Source: CAWELS01 sp964468205
GTDB lineage: Bacteria; Acidobacteriota; Terriglobia; Bryobacterales; Bryobacteraceae
DNA length: 64,000 bases
NCBI GenBank assembly: GCA_964468205.1
Contig: CAYXVG010000016.1
Coordinates: forward strand, 1 to 64,000
Direction: 5' to 3'
Shown one piece after another: positions 42,106-50,359 of this stretch; the first letter of the stretch is position 1, and every line of letters starts with the position of its first letter. The notes beneath the pieces are model-generated. The model saw only the letters and a list, made by a program, of their open reading frames with translations. It did no database searches and was not told the origin of the DNA. The position numbers and the translations under genes were made by a program.

Positions 42106-43686
42106 CTATTTCCGGAAGACCACCAGGTCCTTCACCACCACGTCGCGCCCTTTCTTCTCCTCCCTCGACCCCGGATATGGTTCCCCGCGCACCGTCAGTT
42201 TTACCGTGTGTTCGCCCGGCTCGAGATCGAAGCGGTGCAGCAAGGACTCGCCCCCGCGCTCGCCCCCTTCCATGTATGCGTCAACCGTCACCGGCGGCTC
42301 CTCGTCCACTTGGATGTCCATCATCCCGCCCGATGTCGTGTAACTCCCGGTCAGAATGAAGCCGGTTCCCTCGAACCTCGCCGTCATCTGGGCGCCCTTC
42401 GTCGCGCTGCGCTTTCCCACCTCCTGCCGCCACTTGTGGTCCGCCCAACGCCCCGCCCACGCGAACCGCTCGTCGTCAACCGCAACGCGCTCCACCGGCT
42501 CGCCATAGTCGTCCCACACCTCGAGCGTCGCCGGCTGGGGCTGCTGAACGGGTATGGTCAGCGTGTCGCCCATGAACTTGCCGCCGTTCTTCTGCGCGAG
42601 TTCGATCACTCGCTGCATCGTGCTTTCGACAATCGAGTTAAATGTGTGGTTCGTGTAGCTAAACTTCTCATTCTCGATCTTGGGAATCGCTTCCTTGAAT
42701 TTCGCGGGGATGCCATCGTAACCCGAAACCACGCCCAGCACCCCGGCCGCGCTCGCCGGGTTGCAGTCCGAGTCCTGCCCGGCCATGGTCGAGATGCGGA
42801 TGGTCCGCTCGAAGTCGCCGCCTCCGTAAAGCATGCCGAGAGCGATGTACGCCCCATTCAACTTCGCATCAATGTTGAACGGATTGAGGGCTCCCTGGGG
42901 GCACGGATCGCGCTTGTCCCATTTGTCCTGGATCAGTTGCCATGTCCGCTTCCAGTCGCCGGGATTCTCCTCCGCCCACCGGATCGTGTCGGCGATCACC
43001 TGCGCGTAGGGGCTCTCTTCCGGCAGGCAGGCCAACCCCGCCTGGACAAGCTTCGCGGGGTCGCTCTCGAAAAACGCCGCTGAATACATGCCGCAGACGA
43101 ACATTCCGCCGTAGATGCCGTCGCCGTAGTTCATCACCCGTCCCGCTCGCCAGCAGTAGTCATTCGAGCTCTGCGGCATACCAGGCGTCATCAGGCCGAT
43201 AAAGTCGGCCTCGATCTGGAAATCGATATCGTTGGCGTGCGCGTTGTACTTCGGATGGCCGGAGTCGCCCGCTTTGATGCCGCGCCGAAGATTCCGCCGC
43301 CCCACCAGGTTGGCGTGCCAGAGCCGGTACTGCGTGCTCTTGAACATCTCGCCGAAATCTTCCGTCGTGGCGTTGAGGCCCCTCTGCTCCAGCACCTCGG
43401 CAAACGTCATGTCGACATAGATGTCGTCCTGGTTAATGCTGTTTTCGATCATCTCCGGCTTCCACTCGGGCATCTCGCTTTCCGGGATAATCTCGCCCCG
43501 CCAGCGGAACTCGGTGGGCGCTCCGTAGCTGACGCCGATCATCTGCCCGGCCCAGCCGCCCTTGATCTTATCCTGCAATTCCAGCACTCCGATATCCTGC
43601 ATCACCGGACCCTCGGGCTCCTTCGGGCCGCAGGCCACAAATGTGAGAAGTACCATCACAACGCAGATTACGATAATGGTTCGCAT
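42106..43686 (-). CDS. ADP-ribosylglycohydrolase-fold lipoprotein with C-terminal beta domain
   Basis: A 526-residue lipoprotein (lipobox-like TFVACGP). Residues about 35-375 are an ADP-ribosylglycohydrolase/crystallin J1 fold: GGWAGQMIGVSYGAP, the first metal site in NSINQDDIYVDMTF, and the second in GQDSDCNPASAAGVLG, where the usual DTDTN is DSDCN. Residues about 400-526 form a jelly-roll (MTARFEGTGFILTGSY). Members normally act on ADP-ribosylated proteins or nucleosides inside the cell; the export signal and the extra sugar-binding-like domain suggest a different, extracellular N- or O-glycoside. Function inferred only. Confidence 0.83.
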   Translation of the reverse strand: MRTIIVICVVMVLLTFVACGPKEPEGPVMQDIGVLELQDKIKGGWAGQMIGVSYGAPTEFRWRGEIIPESEMPEWKPEMIENSINQDDIYVDMTFAEVLEQRGLNATTEDFGEMFKSTQYRLWHANLVGRRNLRRGIKAGDSGHPKYNAHANDIDFQIEADFIGLMTPGMPQSSNDYCWRAGRVMNYGDGIYGGMFVCGMYSAAFFESDPAKLVQAGLACLPEESPYAQVIADTIRWAEENPGDWKRTWQLIQDKWDKRDPCPQGALNPFNIDAKLNGAYIALGMLYGGGDFERTIRISTMAGQDSDCNPASAAGVLGVVSGYDGIPAKFKEAIPKIENEKFSYTNHTFNSIVESTMQRVIELAQKNGGKFMGDTLTIPVQQPQPATLEVWDDYGEPVERVAVDDERFAWAGRWADHKWRQEVGKRSATKGAQMTARFEGTGFILTGSYTTSGGMMDIQVDEEPPVTVDAYMEGGERGGESLLHRFDLEPGEHTVKLTVRGEPYPGSREEKKGRDVVVKDLVVFRK

Positions 43687-43726
43687 GACGGATTGAAGGT
43701 ATCAGAGCGGCAGCGAGCCCCGCAAC

Positions 43727-44455
43727 TCACCGGAACAGCGCCAACGTAGCCACCACCGTAAAGACCACCACAATCCGCTCGAACGCCTCCTGCGGAATGT
43801 GCTCGAACAGCCACCGCCCGGCCAGCGCGCCTCCCACCGTGGCCGGAATCATCGCCACGTTGAAGCCGAGCGATTGCTGGCTGAACAATCCGTGCCACTG
43901 ATATATGGGAATCTTCGTCAGGTTAATCACAAAGAAGAACCATGCCGCCGTGCCGATGAACTCGTGCTTCGGCAGCCTCATGCTGAGCAGGTAGAGGTTC
44001 ATCACGGATCCGGCCGCGTTGGCCACGGTGGTCGCGAAACCCGCCGTCACCCCATACGGCCAAGCGTGACTCGAAACCGTGAAGGTGTCCGGCCTCGCCT
44101 TCCCGCGCCAGTACAGAAAGAGCATCCCGAATATGATTGCCCCCACCACCTTGCGCAGCATCCGTTCGTCCAGCGCCAGAGCCGCCGCCCCCATCACCAT
44201 CCCCGCCAGCGCCCATGGAGCCAGCCGCACTAGCTGCTTTACGTGCGCGTGTTTCCGCCAGTACGCCACCGCGAACAGGTCCGCCATGCACAGCACCGGC
44301 AACAGCCACCCCGCCGCCTGACGCGCGTCTCCCACCATCAGCACCATGCTCGGCACAACGAAGATTGCCACCCCGGGCACACCTGTCTTCGCTACGCCTA
44401 TCGCGAATGCGCACAGCGCGCCAACCAACCACTGCCAGGGAGCAAGATCAGGCAT
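43727..44455 (-). CDS. TSUP-family (TauE/SafE) membrane transporter
   Basis: A 242-residue integral membrane protein with about eight hydrophobic segments, recognised by GALCAFAIGVAKTGVPG and the second-half repeat FATTVANAAGSVMNLYLL. The TSUP family exports or imports sulfite, organosulfonates or related anions. The start at MPDLAPWQW is preferred; further in-frame upstream sequence is soluble and unlike the family. In a window with two sulfatases a sulfur-oxyanion exporter would be useful, but the link is only contextual. Confidence 0.85.
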   Translation of the reverse strand: MPDLAPWQWLVGALCAFAIGVAKTGVPGVAIFVVPSMVLMVGDARQAAGWLLPVLCMADLFAVAYWRKHAHVKQLVRLAPWALAGMVMGAAALALDERMLRKVVGAIIFGMLFLYWRGKARPDTFTVSSHAWPYGVTAGFATTVANAAGSVMNLYLLSMRLPKHEFIGTAAWFFFVINLTKIPIYQWHGLFSQQSLGFNVAMIPATVGGALAGRWLFEHIPQEAFERIVVVFTVVATLALFR

Positions 44456-44574
44456 GAGGAAAGGACTCGTGGTCCAACCTCCCAGTGTAAGCGGTAGGAG
44501 GCGTTGCGGGTCTGCCTTCCGCACCTGCTGCTGCAAAAGCGATCCGAATCGGCGAAGCTGGTAAGTCAAGGTTG

Positions 44575-46134
44575 ATGAGAGCTACATGGAGAGACGCCGC
44601 CGGTTACGTCCGATTCGCCGCCGGCCTGCGCGCATTTCTTCGCGAAACAATCAGTGTGGACGCCGCGCGTAACTGCGTCCACGTTTGGATCCGGCAACGG
44701 GAGGAGCGGTTCCTCGACAAGATCATGCGCTCGGTGTACTCCAACCCGAAGAGCCCCTATCTACTTCTGTTGCGGGAGGCCGGCTGCGAATTCGGCGATG
44801 TCCAACAGCTCGTTTCCGCCGATGGCCTCGACGCCGCGCTGGCGAACCTGCGCGATAACGGCGTCTACGTGGCATGGGAGGAGTTCAAGGGGCGAACCCC
44901 CTGCCGCCGCGGAAGCGCAATTTTCCATTTCAAGGAGCTCGATTTCGACAATCTACTGAGCCGCGGTCATTACCAGGTGAGCAGCGGCGGGACCAGCGGC
45001 GCTCCAGCGCGCATGCGGATCGATCTCGAAGACCACGCCGAGTCCGCTCCCGACTGGGCCGTGTGGTTCGAGGCCTCCGGCTGGCTGGGGCAGCCGCTGA
45101 TCTTCTGGACCCCTACCCACACGGGCATGGTGAACCGCTACCTGAAGTGCGCCAAGTTCGGTGCGCGCTATACCAGATGGTTTGCGACCACTGGGATGAC
45201 TGCTCCGCAGGACCGGATCCGCTCCGCGCTCGTGCACGGACTGGCGCAACGGATCGGCGGATTCTCCAGGCCTTGGCGTCTCCCGATCGGGCAGCCGGAT
45301 GAAATCGGTAAGTATCTTCACCACTTGCTCCGGCAAGGCCTCCGGCCGCTCGTGAATACGGCCCCAAGCGCCGCCGCCGGCCTCTCCCTCTGGGCGCTGC
45401 GCCAGGGGGTCTCCCTTGACGGAGTCTCTTTTCTACTCGGAGCCGAACCGGTAACCGCGGCGCGCGTCAAGACGATAGAAGTCTCCGGGGCCCGCGCATG
45501 CGCCACGTATGGGACTTCAGAGGCCGGCTGGATCGGGGCGCAGTTCCCCGGCGCGGAACACCCGGACGAAGTCAGTATCTTCCGCAATGCCTATTCCGTC
45601 ATCCCGCGGCACGCCCCGGCCAACGGCGGCGCTGCGCCGTTGTTGCTGACCGGGTTGCGCAAAGCCAGCCCCAAGGTGCTCCTCAACACGGAGATCGGCG
45701 ACTCGGGCGTCATCCTCAACGGAGGTAGCAGTGCCACTAACTCTCTCGGCTACTGCCAGCGAATCCACACCATTCGGAGCTTGAAAAAAGTGACTGTCTT
45801 CGGCGTCACACTGGATCTTCCGGATCTATACCAGATCCTCGAAGAATCGCTCCCAGCGCGATTCGGCGGCGGTCCTCACGACTACCAGATCGTCGAGGAT
45901 GAAGACGAAAAGGGTCTCGCCACCATGCGATTGCTCGTGAGCCCGGAAATCGGGCAGGTTGCGGAGAGCGATGTGCGGGACTTCTTCCTGTGTGCGCTCC
46001 GGAAACGGAAGCCATATTACGGATTCATGGCCAAAGTGCTTGACGAAGCGGACGCCTTCCGCGTTGAAAGACGTGCGCCGGTCCTGACCGCCCACGGTAA
46101 GCTCCTTCCCGTCTGCACACAGAGGCTTCCATGA
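44575..46134 (+). CDS. CapK/PaaK-like AMP-forming ligase (adenylation domain protein)
   Basis: A 519-residue member of the phenylacetate-CoA ligase/CapK branch of the ANL superfamily. The ATP loop is YQVSSGGTSGAPARM, the A5-type motif is CATYGTSEAGWIGAQF, and the C-terminal swivel part follows GVTLDLPDLYQILEE. The N-terminal FLRETISVDAARNCVHVWI region replaces the usual substrate lid. CapK-like enzymes occur in polysaccharide and lipid-modification clusters, and the next gene (68 bases on) is a GT4 glycosyltransferase. The ATG at 44575 is used; a TTG lies one codon upstream. Confidence 0.75.
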   Translation: MRATWRDAAGYVRFAAGLRAFLRETISVDAARNCVHVWIRQREERFLDKIMRSVYSNPKSPYLLLLREAGCEFGDVQQLVSADGLDAALANLRDNGVYVAWEEFKGRTPCRRGSAIFHFKELDFDNLLSRGHYQVSSGGTSGAPARMRIDLEDHAESAPDWAVWFEASGWLGQPLIFWTPTHTGMVNRYLKCAKFGARYTRWFATTGMTAPQDRIRSALVHGLAQRIGGFSRPWRLPIGQPDEIGKYLHHLLRQGLRPLVNTAPSAAAGLSLWALRQGVSLDGVSFLLGAEPVTAARVKTIEVSGARACATYGTSEAGWIGAQFPGAEHPDEVSIFRNAYSVIPRHAPANGGAAPLLLTGLRKASPKVLLNTEIGDSGVILNGGSSATNSLGYCQRIHTIRSLKKVTVFGVTLDLPDLYQILEESLPARFGGGPHDYQIVEDEDEKGLATMRLLVSPEIGQVAESDVRDFFLCALRKRKPYYGFMAKVLDEADAFRVERRAPVLTAHGKLLPVCTQRLP

Positions 46135-46201
46135 GCCGCGGAAAGTTCGCCGTGCAAAGGCGCCTGTCCCTGAGATTCTTAAGGAGAGCGGATACACACT
46201 G

Positions 46202-47407
46202 ATGAGAATCCTTCTCACCGGACCTGTCCCGCCCCATCCCGGCGGCGGCGCCATCAGTCGCGGTCAACTGGCCGCCGGATTCCAGGCCGCGGGCCATGCG
46301 GTCTGCATCCTCGCTCCCATTACGGAACAGGAGTTGCGCCTTGGAGACCGCTTCGCCGCGGCGCATCCCGAACTCCAGGTAGCGCGGTACCAACTCGACA
46401 CCTTCGAGAAGCTTCCCTTCCGGCCTCCGCCGGAAGAATTTCTGGCGCAGGAGCGAAGCCGGATCGAGCGCCACTTTCCGGTGCTGGTAAACAGCTTTCG
46501 GCCGGATCTCGTTGTGGTCGGCCGGGAGACGTTCGCCCGCTATGTGCCTGGATTGGCGCAAAGGGCCGGGCTGCCGTCCGTCCTTCTGGTCCGGGGCAGT
46601 CCGACAGGGCACATCCTCCGCGGAGAATATCCGGAAGACGATACGCGCCGTCTCCTGACCGAGTTCCACAAGGTGGATCGCATCATCGCGGTATCCCAAA
46701 GTCTCGCCGATGGCTTGGCCGCCCGCGGCTTCGAGAACGTGGCGTACATACCGAATGCGATCGACGTTGGCGCATTCGTCCCCCGGCCTCCCCCGGCGGA
46801 TCTTCGCGGCGAGCTCGGGATAGATCCCGGTTGTCAAGTGGTCCTGGCGCCAGCGAATCTTCACCACCGGAAACGCCCGTTCGATGTGATCGCCGCGGCG
46901 GAAATCGTCCTCCGCCACCTCCCAAATGTGGTGTATGTCATGGCTGGCACGGGAGTGCTTCGAGTGGAGGCCCGGAGCCGTGTCGAAAGTAAGGGCATCG
47001 CGGCGAACTTCCGTTTCCCCGGCTGGATCGACTACTCGAAGATGCCCGCCCTCATGAACCTCGCGGACCTCGTCGTGATGGCGTCGGAGGCCGAGGGCAT
47101 GGCGCGCGCCTACCTCGAAGCCATGGCGTGTGAGCGCCTGCTTCTGGCGACTGACATACCTCCGGCCATGGAATTGATCGACAACGGCGTGAACGGGCTG
47201 CTCTTCCCGCTGGGTGACGCCGGCCAACTTGCGGCGCTGACGCTGCAGGCGCTCCGCGACCCGGAACTTCGCCTCCGCCTTGGCCGCCGTGCCCGCGAAA
47301 CCGTCCGCAACCGTTCGGTGGAGAGCGTCGTTCCGCGGTATCTGTCCCAATTCGCCGCCGTACTCAACGCGAGGGCGAGGGGCTCCAGCCGTTCGTCAGC
47401 AGAATAA
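46202..47407 (+). CDS. GT4-family glycosyltransferase
   Basis: A 401-residue GT-B fold glycosyltransferase. The N-terminal glycine-rich loop PVPPHPGGGAISRGQLA, RIIAVSQSLADGLAARGF and VAYIPNAIDVGAF in the middle, and the C-terminal nucleotide-sugar signature ASEAEGMARAYLEAMAC (the EX7E motif) are all typical of family GT4. It probably adds a sugar to a cell-surface glycan, with the upstream CapK-like ligase supplying a modification. Its last 44 bases overlap the end of the convergent DUF389 gene. Confidence 0.9.
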   Translation: MRILLTGPVPPHPGGGAISRGQLAAGFQAAGHAVCILAPITEQELRLGDRFAAAHPELQVARYQLDTFEKLPFRPPPEEFLAQERSRIERHFPVLVNSFRPDLVVVGRETFARYVPGLAQRAGLPSVLLVRGSPTGHILRGEYPEDDTRRLLTEFHKVDRIIAVSQSLADGLAARGFENVAYIPNAIDVGAFVPRPPPADLRGELGIDPGCQVVLAPANLHHRKRPFDVIAAAEIVLRHLPNVVYVMAGTGVLRVEARSRVESKGIAANFRFPGWIDYSKMPALMNLADLVVMASEAEGMARAYLEAMACERLLLATDIPPAMELIDNGVNGLLFPLGDAGQLAALTLQALRDPELRLRLGRRARETVRNRSVESVVPRYLSQFAAVLNARARGSSRSSAE

Positions 47408-48410
47408 TCAGCGTCAAGAGGGCGAGCAGCGCCAGCCACAGGATGAGCGCCCACTGCGTGGCCCGTTTGGCTCGATCTGCTTCCCGCCAACTGCGGGGCC
47501 GCACGCCCTGAAACAAGAAAGTGGCCGTGCCCGCGAGATTGATGGAAATGACATTGACCACCGTCAACAGTAGCGCGCCCCAGGCAGCGCTGAACTTCCC
47601 CCCGGCGAGAAGCAGACCAAAAACGACCAGCGGAGGCATCAACGCAACAGCGACCATCACCCCGATCACCGCTCCCGCCAAGCCGCGGGTGTAGGCGAGC
47701 GTGCCGGCGGCTCCGGCGCCGAGCGCCAGCACGATGTGTCCCAGGTCCACCTGCGTCCGGCTGGCGATCGCCGGACTCTCCGCATCAACGGTTAACAGCA
47801 GGCCGCAGAGCAAGGCTACCGCCAGCGCGGCGGCCACTCCGGCCAGGTTGGTCAGCGATGCACGGCGGAGAAGGGAAGTGTCGCCCAGCGTTACGCCCAG
47901 CGACATCGCGACGTTCGGGCCGAGCAGCGGAGCGATCACCATCGCCCCGATAATCACCGCCACGTCGTTCCGCATTAGTCCCAGCGCGGCGACAACCGCG
48001 GATAGAGCCGCCATCGCGAGAAAAACGCGGTCCACCCCCAGTGACTCGGTTACCTCGTTGTAGAGCTCCTCCCGGCTGACGCGAAAGCCCCCGCCGGCGG
48101 CGTTGTCGCCGCTATCTTCAGTAGCGCTCTGCGGCGCTGCCCCGGCGTCGTACGGTTCCACCTTCGGCCGCGGCAGCACGGCTTCGATGGGAAAGACCAC
48201 GACATGAAAGCCTTGCGTCTGACCGAACCGCTCCTCGAATTCATCCATGATCGGCTCGGTCTGCTCCGCGGGTACCAGCAGGTGCAGCACGACTTTGTTC
48301 CCCACGTTGGCATCGCGCCACACCCCGAGGACATCGTGGCCCTCGATCAATTCGCTAATCTCCCGCGATTGCCCCTCGGGCAGGAACATCTGGATAAATC
48401 GCAACGCCAT
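47364..48410 (-). CDS. DUF389 (TIGR00341) membrane protein
   Basis: A 348-residue protein: a soluble N-terminal 130 residues (an ACT-like fold, QGFHVVVFPIEAVLPRP) and about six membrane helices with the DUF389 signature NDVAVIIGAMVIAPLLGPNVAMSLG and GAVIGVMVAVALMPPLVVFG. Function is unknown in the family, although it is often grouped with transporters. The 3' end overlaps the GT4 gene on the other strand by 44 bases. Confidence 0.9.
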   Translation of the reverse strand: MALRFIQMFLPEGQSREISELIEGHDVLGVWRDANVGNKVVLHLLVPAEQTEPIMDEFEERFGQTQGFHVVVFPIEAVLPRPKVEPYDAGAAPQSATEDSGDNAAGGGFRVSREELYNEVTESLGVDRVFLAMAALSAVVAALGLMRNDVAVIIGAMVIAPLLGPNVAMSLGVTLGDTSLLRRASLTNLAGVAAALAVALLCGLLLTVDAESPAIASRTQVDLGHIVLALGAGAAGTLAYTRGLAGAVIGVMVAVALMPPLVVFGLLLAGGKFSAAWGALLLTVVNVISINLAGTATFLFQGVRPRSWREADRAKRATQWALILWLALLALLTLIILLTNGWSPSPSR

Positions 48411-48546
48411 AACGCTACCCGGTTTCGCTCACGCCTGAGGAATCCAGGTTACAGAATAGCCGGAAAGTGATGTGTCCTCCAGGAGGTAGCCTCGGTTCTT
48501 CAAGATTTCGCGACCCTGGCGAACCGGTGACCACCGCTCCTCGAGA

Positions 48547-50199
48547 TTACCCGCTTTTGAACTCGCCGAACGTGTGGGGCAGGGAACTCATCGCCTCCCT
48601 GAGCGCCCGCTTATGGTCCTCCAGCACTTCCTCGTAGGACCGGTCGCAAGCCAGGTTGTCCTGCTCGAACACGTCGCGGTCGAGATTGTAGAGCTGGTCG
48701 TGATCGAAGTAGTGCGGGAAATCCCAGCGGGCGCCGTAGCGGATGCCCTCGCGTTCGGGATGCCGGTGCGGATTGGGAGTGCCGTCGAGCGATACCACGC
48801 GGAGGCGGCCGCTGCGCGCGGCCTCCAGCGCGTCCTTCTGCATCGCCGCGAGCGCCTTCGCCGGGGGCCGGTTGGCGATGTACTTCCAGTGTTCGCTCAC
48901 CACGCCGCGGATGTTTGAACACTCGAGGTACAGGCTCTCCCGCCAGTCCGCCGGCCGAGGGCCGCCCCGCATCATCGACGCAAAGCTCGCGCCATCCCGC
49001 GAAAGATCGCCCGCGGGCTTCGCGCCGGCGAGTTCGAGGAATGTGGCCGCCAGGTCGGTGTTGGCGGTGAGCGCATCAACCTTCGTTCCCGGGCGGATGC
49101 CCTTCGCCCAGCGAGCAACGAAGGGAACGCGCGAGCCTTCCGTGCAAGTAAACTTGCCGCGGCTTTGGTGATCGGAGGCAAAGATGAGCAGCGTGTTGTC
49201 GGCGATGCCGTGCTCATCGAGGCGCTTCATTACCGCGCCGGCGCAATCGTCGAGCCACGTCGCGGCGGCATTCCGCCGGTCGATGCCCTCGGCCGCAACC
49301 CGCTCGAAGATTGAACTGCGCGGGGGCATCACATCGGGCGCGCTGTCGAGCGTTCCGGCCGGTGTGAAGCGTGGATTCGCCTCCAGCCAGCTCGCGCTGT
49401 ACTGCGAGTGTGGTGTGGTCAATGGCATGTAAAGGAAGAACGGATTCGCGCGGTTTGCGTCGATGAAGTCGAGGGCTCCCTGCGCGATCCATTCCAGGTT
49501 GTGGACCTGCATCCTTGGCGGCAGACCGAGACCTTCTTTGTTGCCAAAATAGAGGTTTGCCGCGTAGTCCCACCCCAGGTCGTCGGTGAGGTAGCGTATG
49601 CCCCGGTCGTAGTGCTTTCGAATGACGGCGTTCGTCGCTGCGGAAAAGGGGTCGGCGTCATCCGCGAGGCCCTCAATGCGCGTTCCGGGCGAGCCGCTGT
49701 GCCACTTCCCAACCACGCCGGTCCGGTAGCCGGCGTCCTTCATCTGGCGGTTGATGTTGGTCTCCTCGGGAGCCAGGTTCGTGTCCCACAGGATCGTCGA
49801 CTGCGTGCCCTCCGGGAATTTCTCGCGGAATGGCGCGCTGCGGCTGGCGTATCGTCCGGTAAGGACGGAGTAGCGGCTCGGCGTGCAAATGGCCGTGGTG
49901 ACGTAGAAGCGGCTGAAAGTCACGCCGTCGCGCGCCAGCGAATCGATGTTCGGCGTCAGCATGCGGGGGTCCTCATAGCTATGCCCCCATCTCGGTTCCG
50001 GCAGCCGGCCGGCGGCGCGTTGGCCAGTCGAACATGGAAACTTGCGGTAGTCGTAGCAGCCGATCTCGTCAAAGTCGAGATCGTCCGCGAAGATAAACAC
50101 TATGTTCGGGCGCGCGGTCGCCGCGGCGGCGGGAGAAGCAAAGGCGGCTGCGCCGGCTGCGCCGAGAAACTGTCGTCTGGAAACGGATGATTCTGCCAT
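48547..50199 (-). CDS. Tat-exported sulfatase (formylglycine-dependent)
   Basis: A 550-residue sulfatase with a Tat signal (SRRQFLGAAGAAAF). Metal ligands come from NIVFIFADDLDFDEIG; the formylglycine motif is canonical, C105-T-P-S-R followed by YSVLTGRYASR; GVVGKWHSG and FASDHQSRG supply the rest. A 25-residue insert after the first strand (about residues 50-75) and a long C-terminus distinguish it from the sulfatase at 28814. The start at 50199 is chosen for the Tat signal; several upstream Met codons in frame are unlikely. A formylglycine-generating enzyme must be encoded elsewhere. Confidence 0.92.
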   Translation of the reverse strand: MAESSVSRRQFLGAAGAAAFASPAAAATARPNIVFIFADDLDFDEIGCYDYRKFPCSTGQRAAGRLPEPRWGHSYEDPRMLTPNIDSLARDGVTFSRFYVTTAICTPSRYSVLTGRYASRSAPFREKFPEGTQSTILWDTNLAPEETNINRQMKDAGYRTGVVGKWHSGSPGTRIEGLADDADPFSAATNAVIRKHYDRGIRYLTDDLGWDYAANLYFGNKEGLGLPPRMQVHNLEWIAQGALDFIDANRANPFFLYMPLTTPHSQYSASWLEANPRFTPAGTLDSAPDVMPPRSSIFERVAAEGIDRRNAAATWLDDCAGAVMKRLDEHGIADNTLLIFASDHQSRGKFTCTEGSRVPFVARWAKGIRPGTKVDALTANTDLAATFLELAGAKPAGDLSRDGASFASMMRGGPRPADWRESLYLECSNIRGVVSEHWKYIANRPPAKALAAMQKDALEAARSGRLRVVSLDGTPNPHRHPEREGIRYGARWDFPHYFDHDQLYNLDRDVFEQDNLACDRSYEEVLEDHKRALREAMSSLPHTFGEFKSG

Positions 50200-50359
50200 G
50201 ACTGCAGCCATCATAATGCTTTTCGCGGAGAGATTCAGATTCCCGTGTCCCATCTCTCCATGACCCCGGCTGTTGCCTGCTATCCTGTAGAAATCTTGCG
50301 CGGAGCATTCCGCGTCGAAGCTGGCGCGAGCTGAAATTCCGGATTGAGGGGAACCACTC

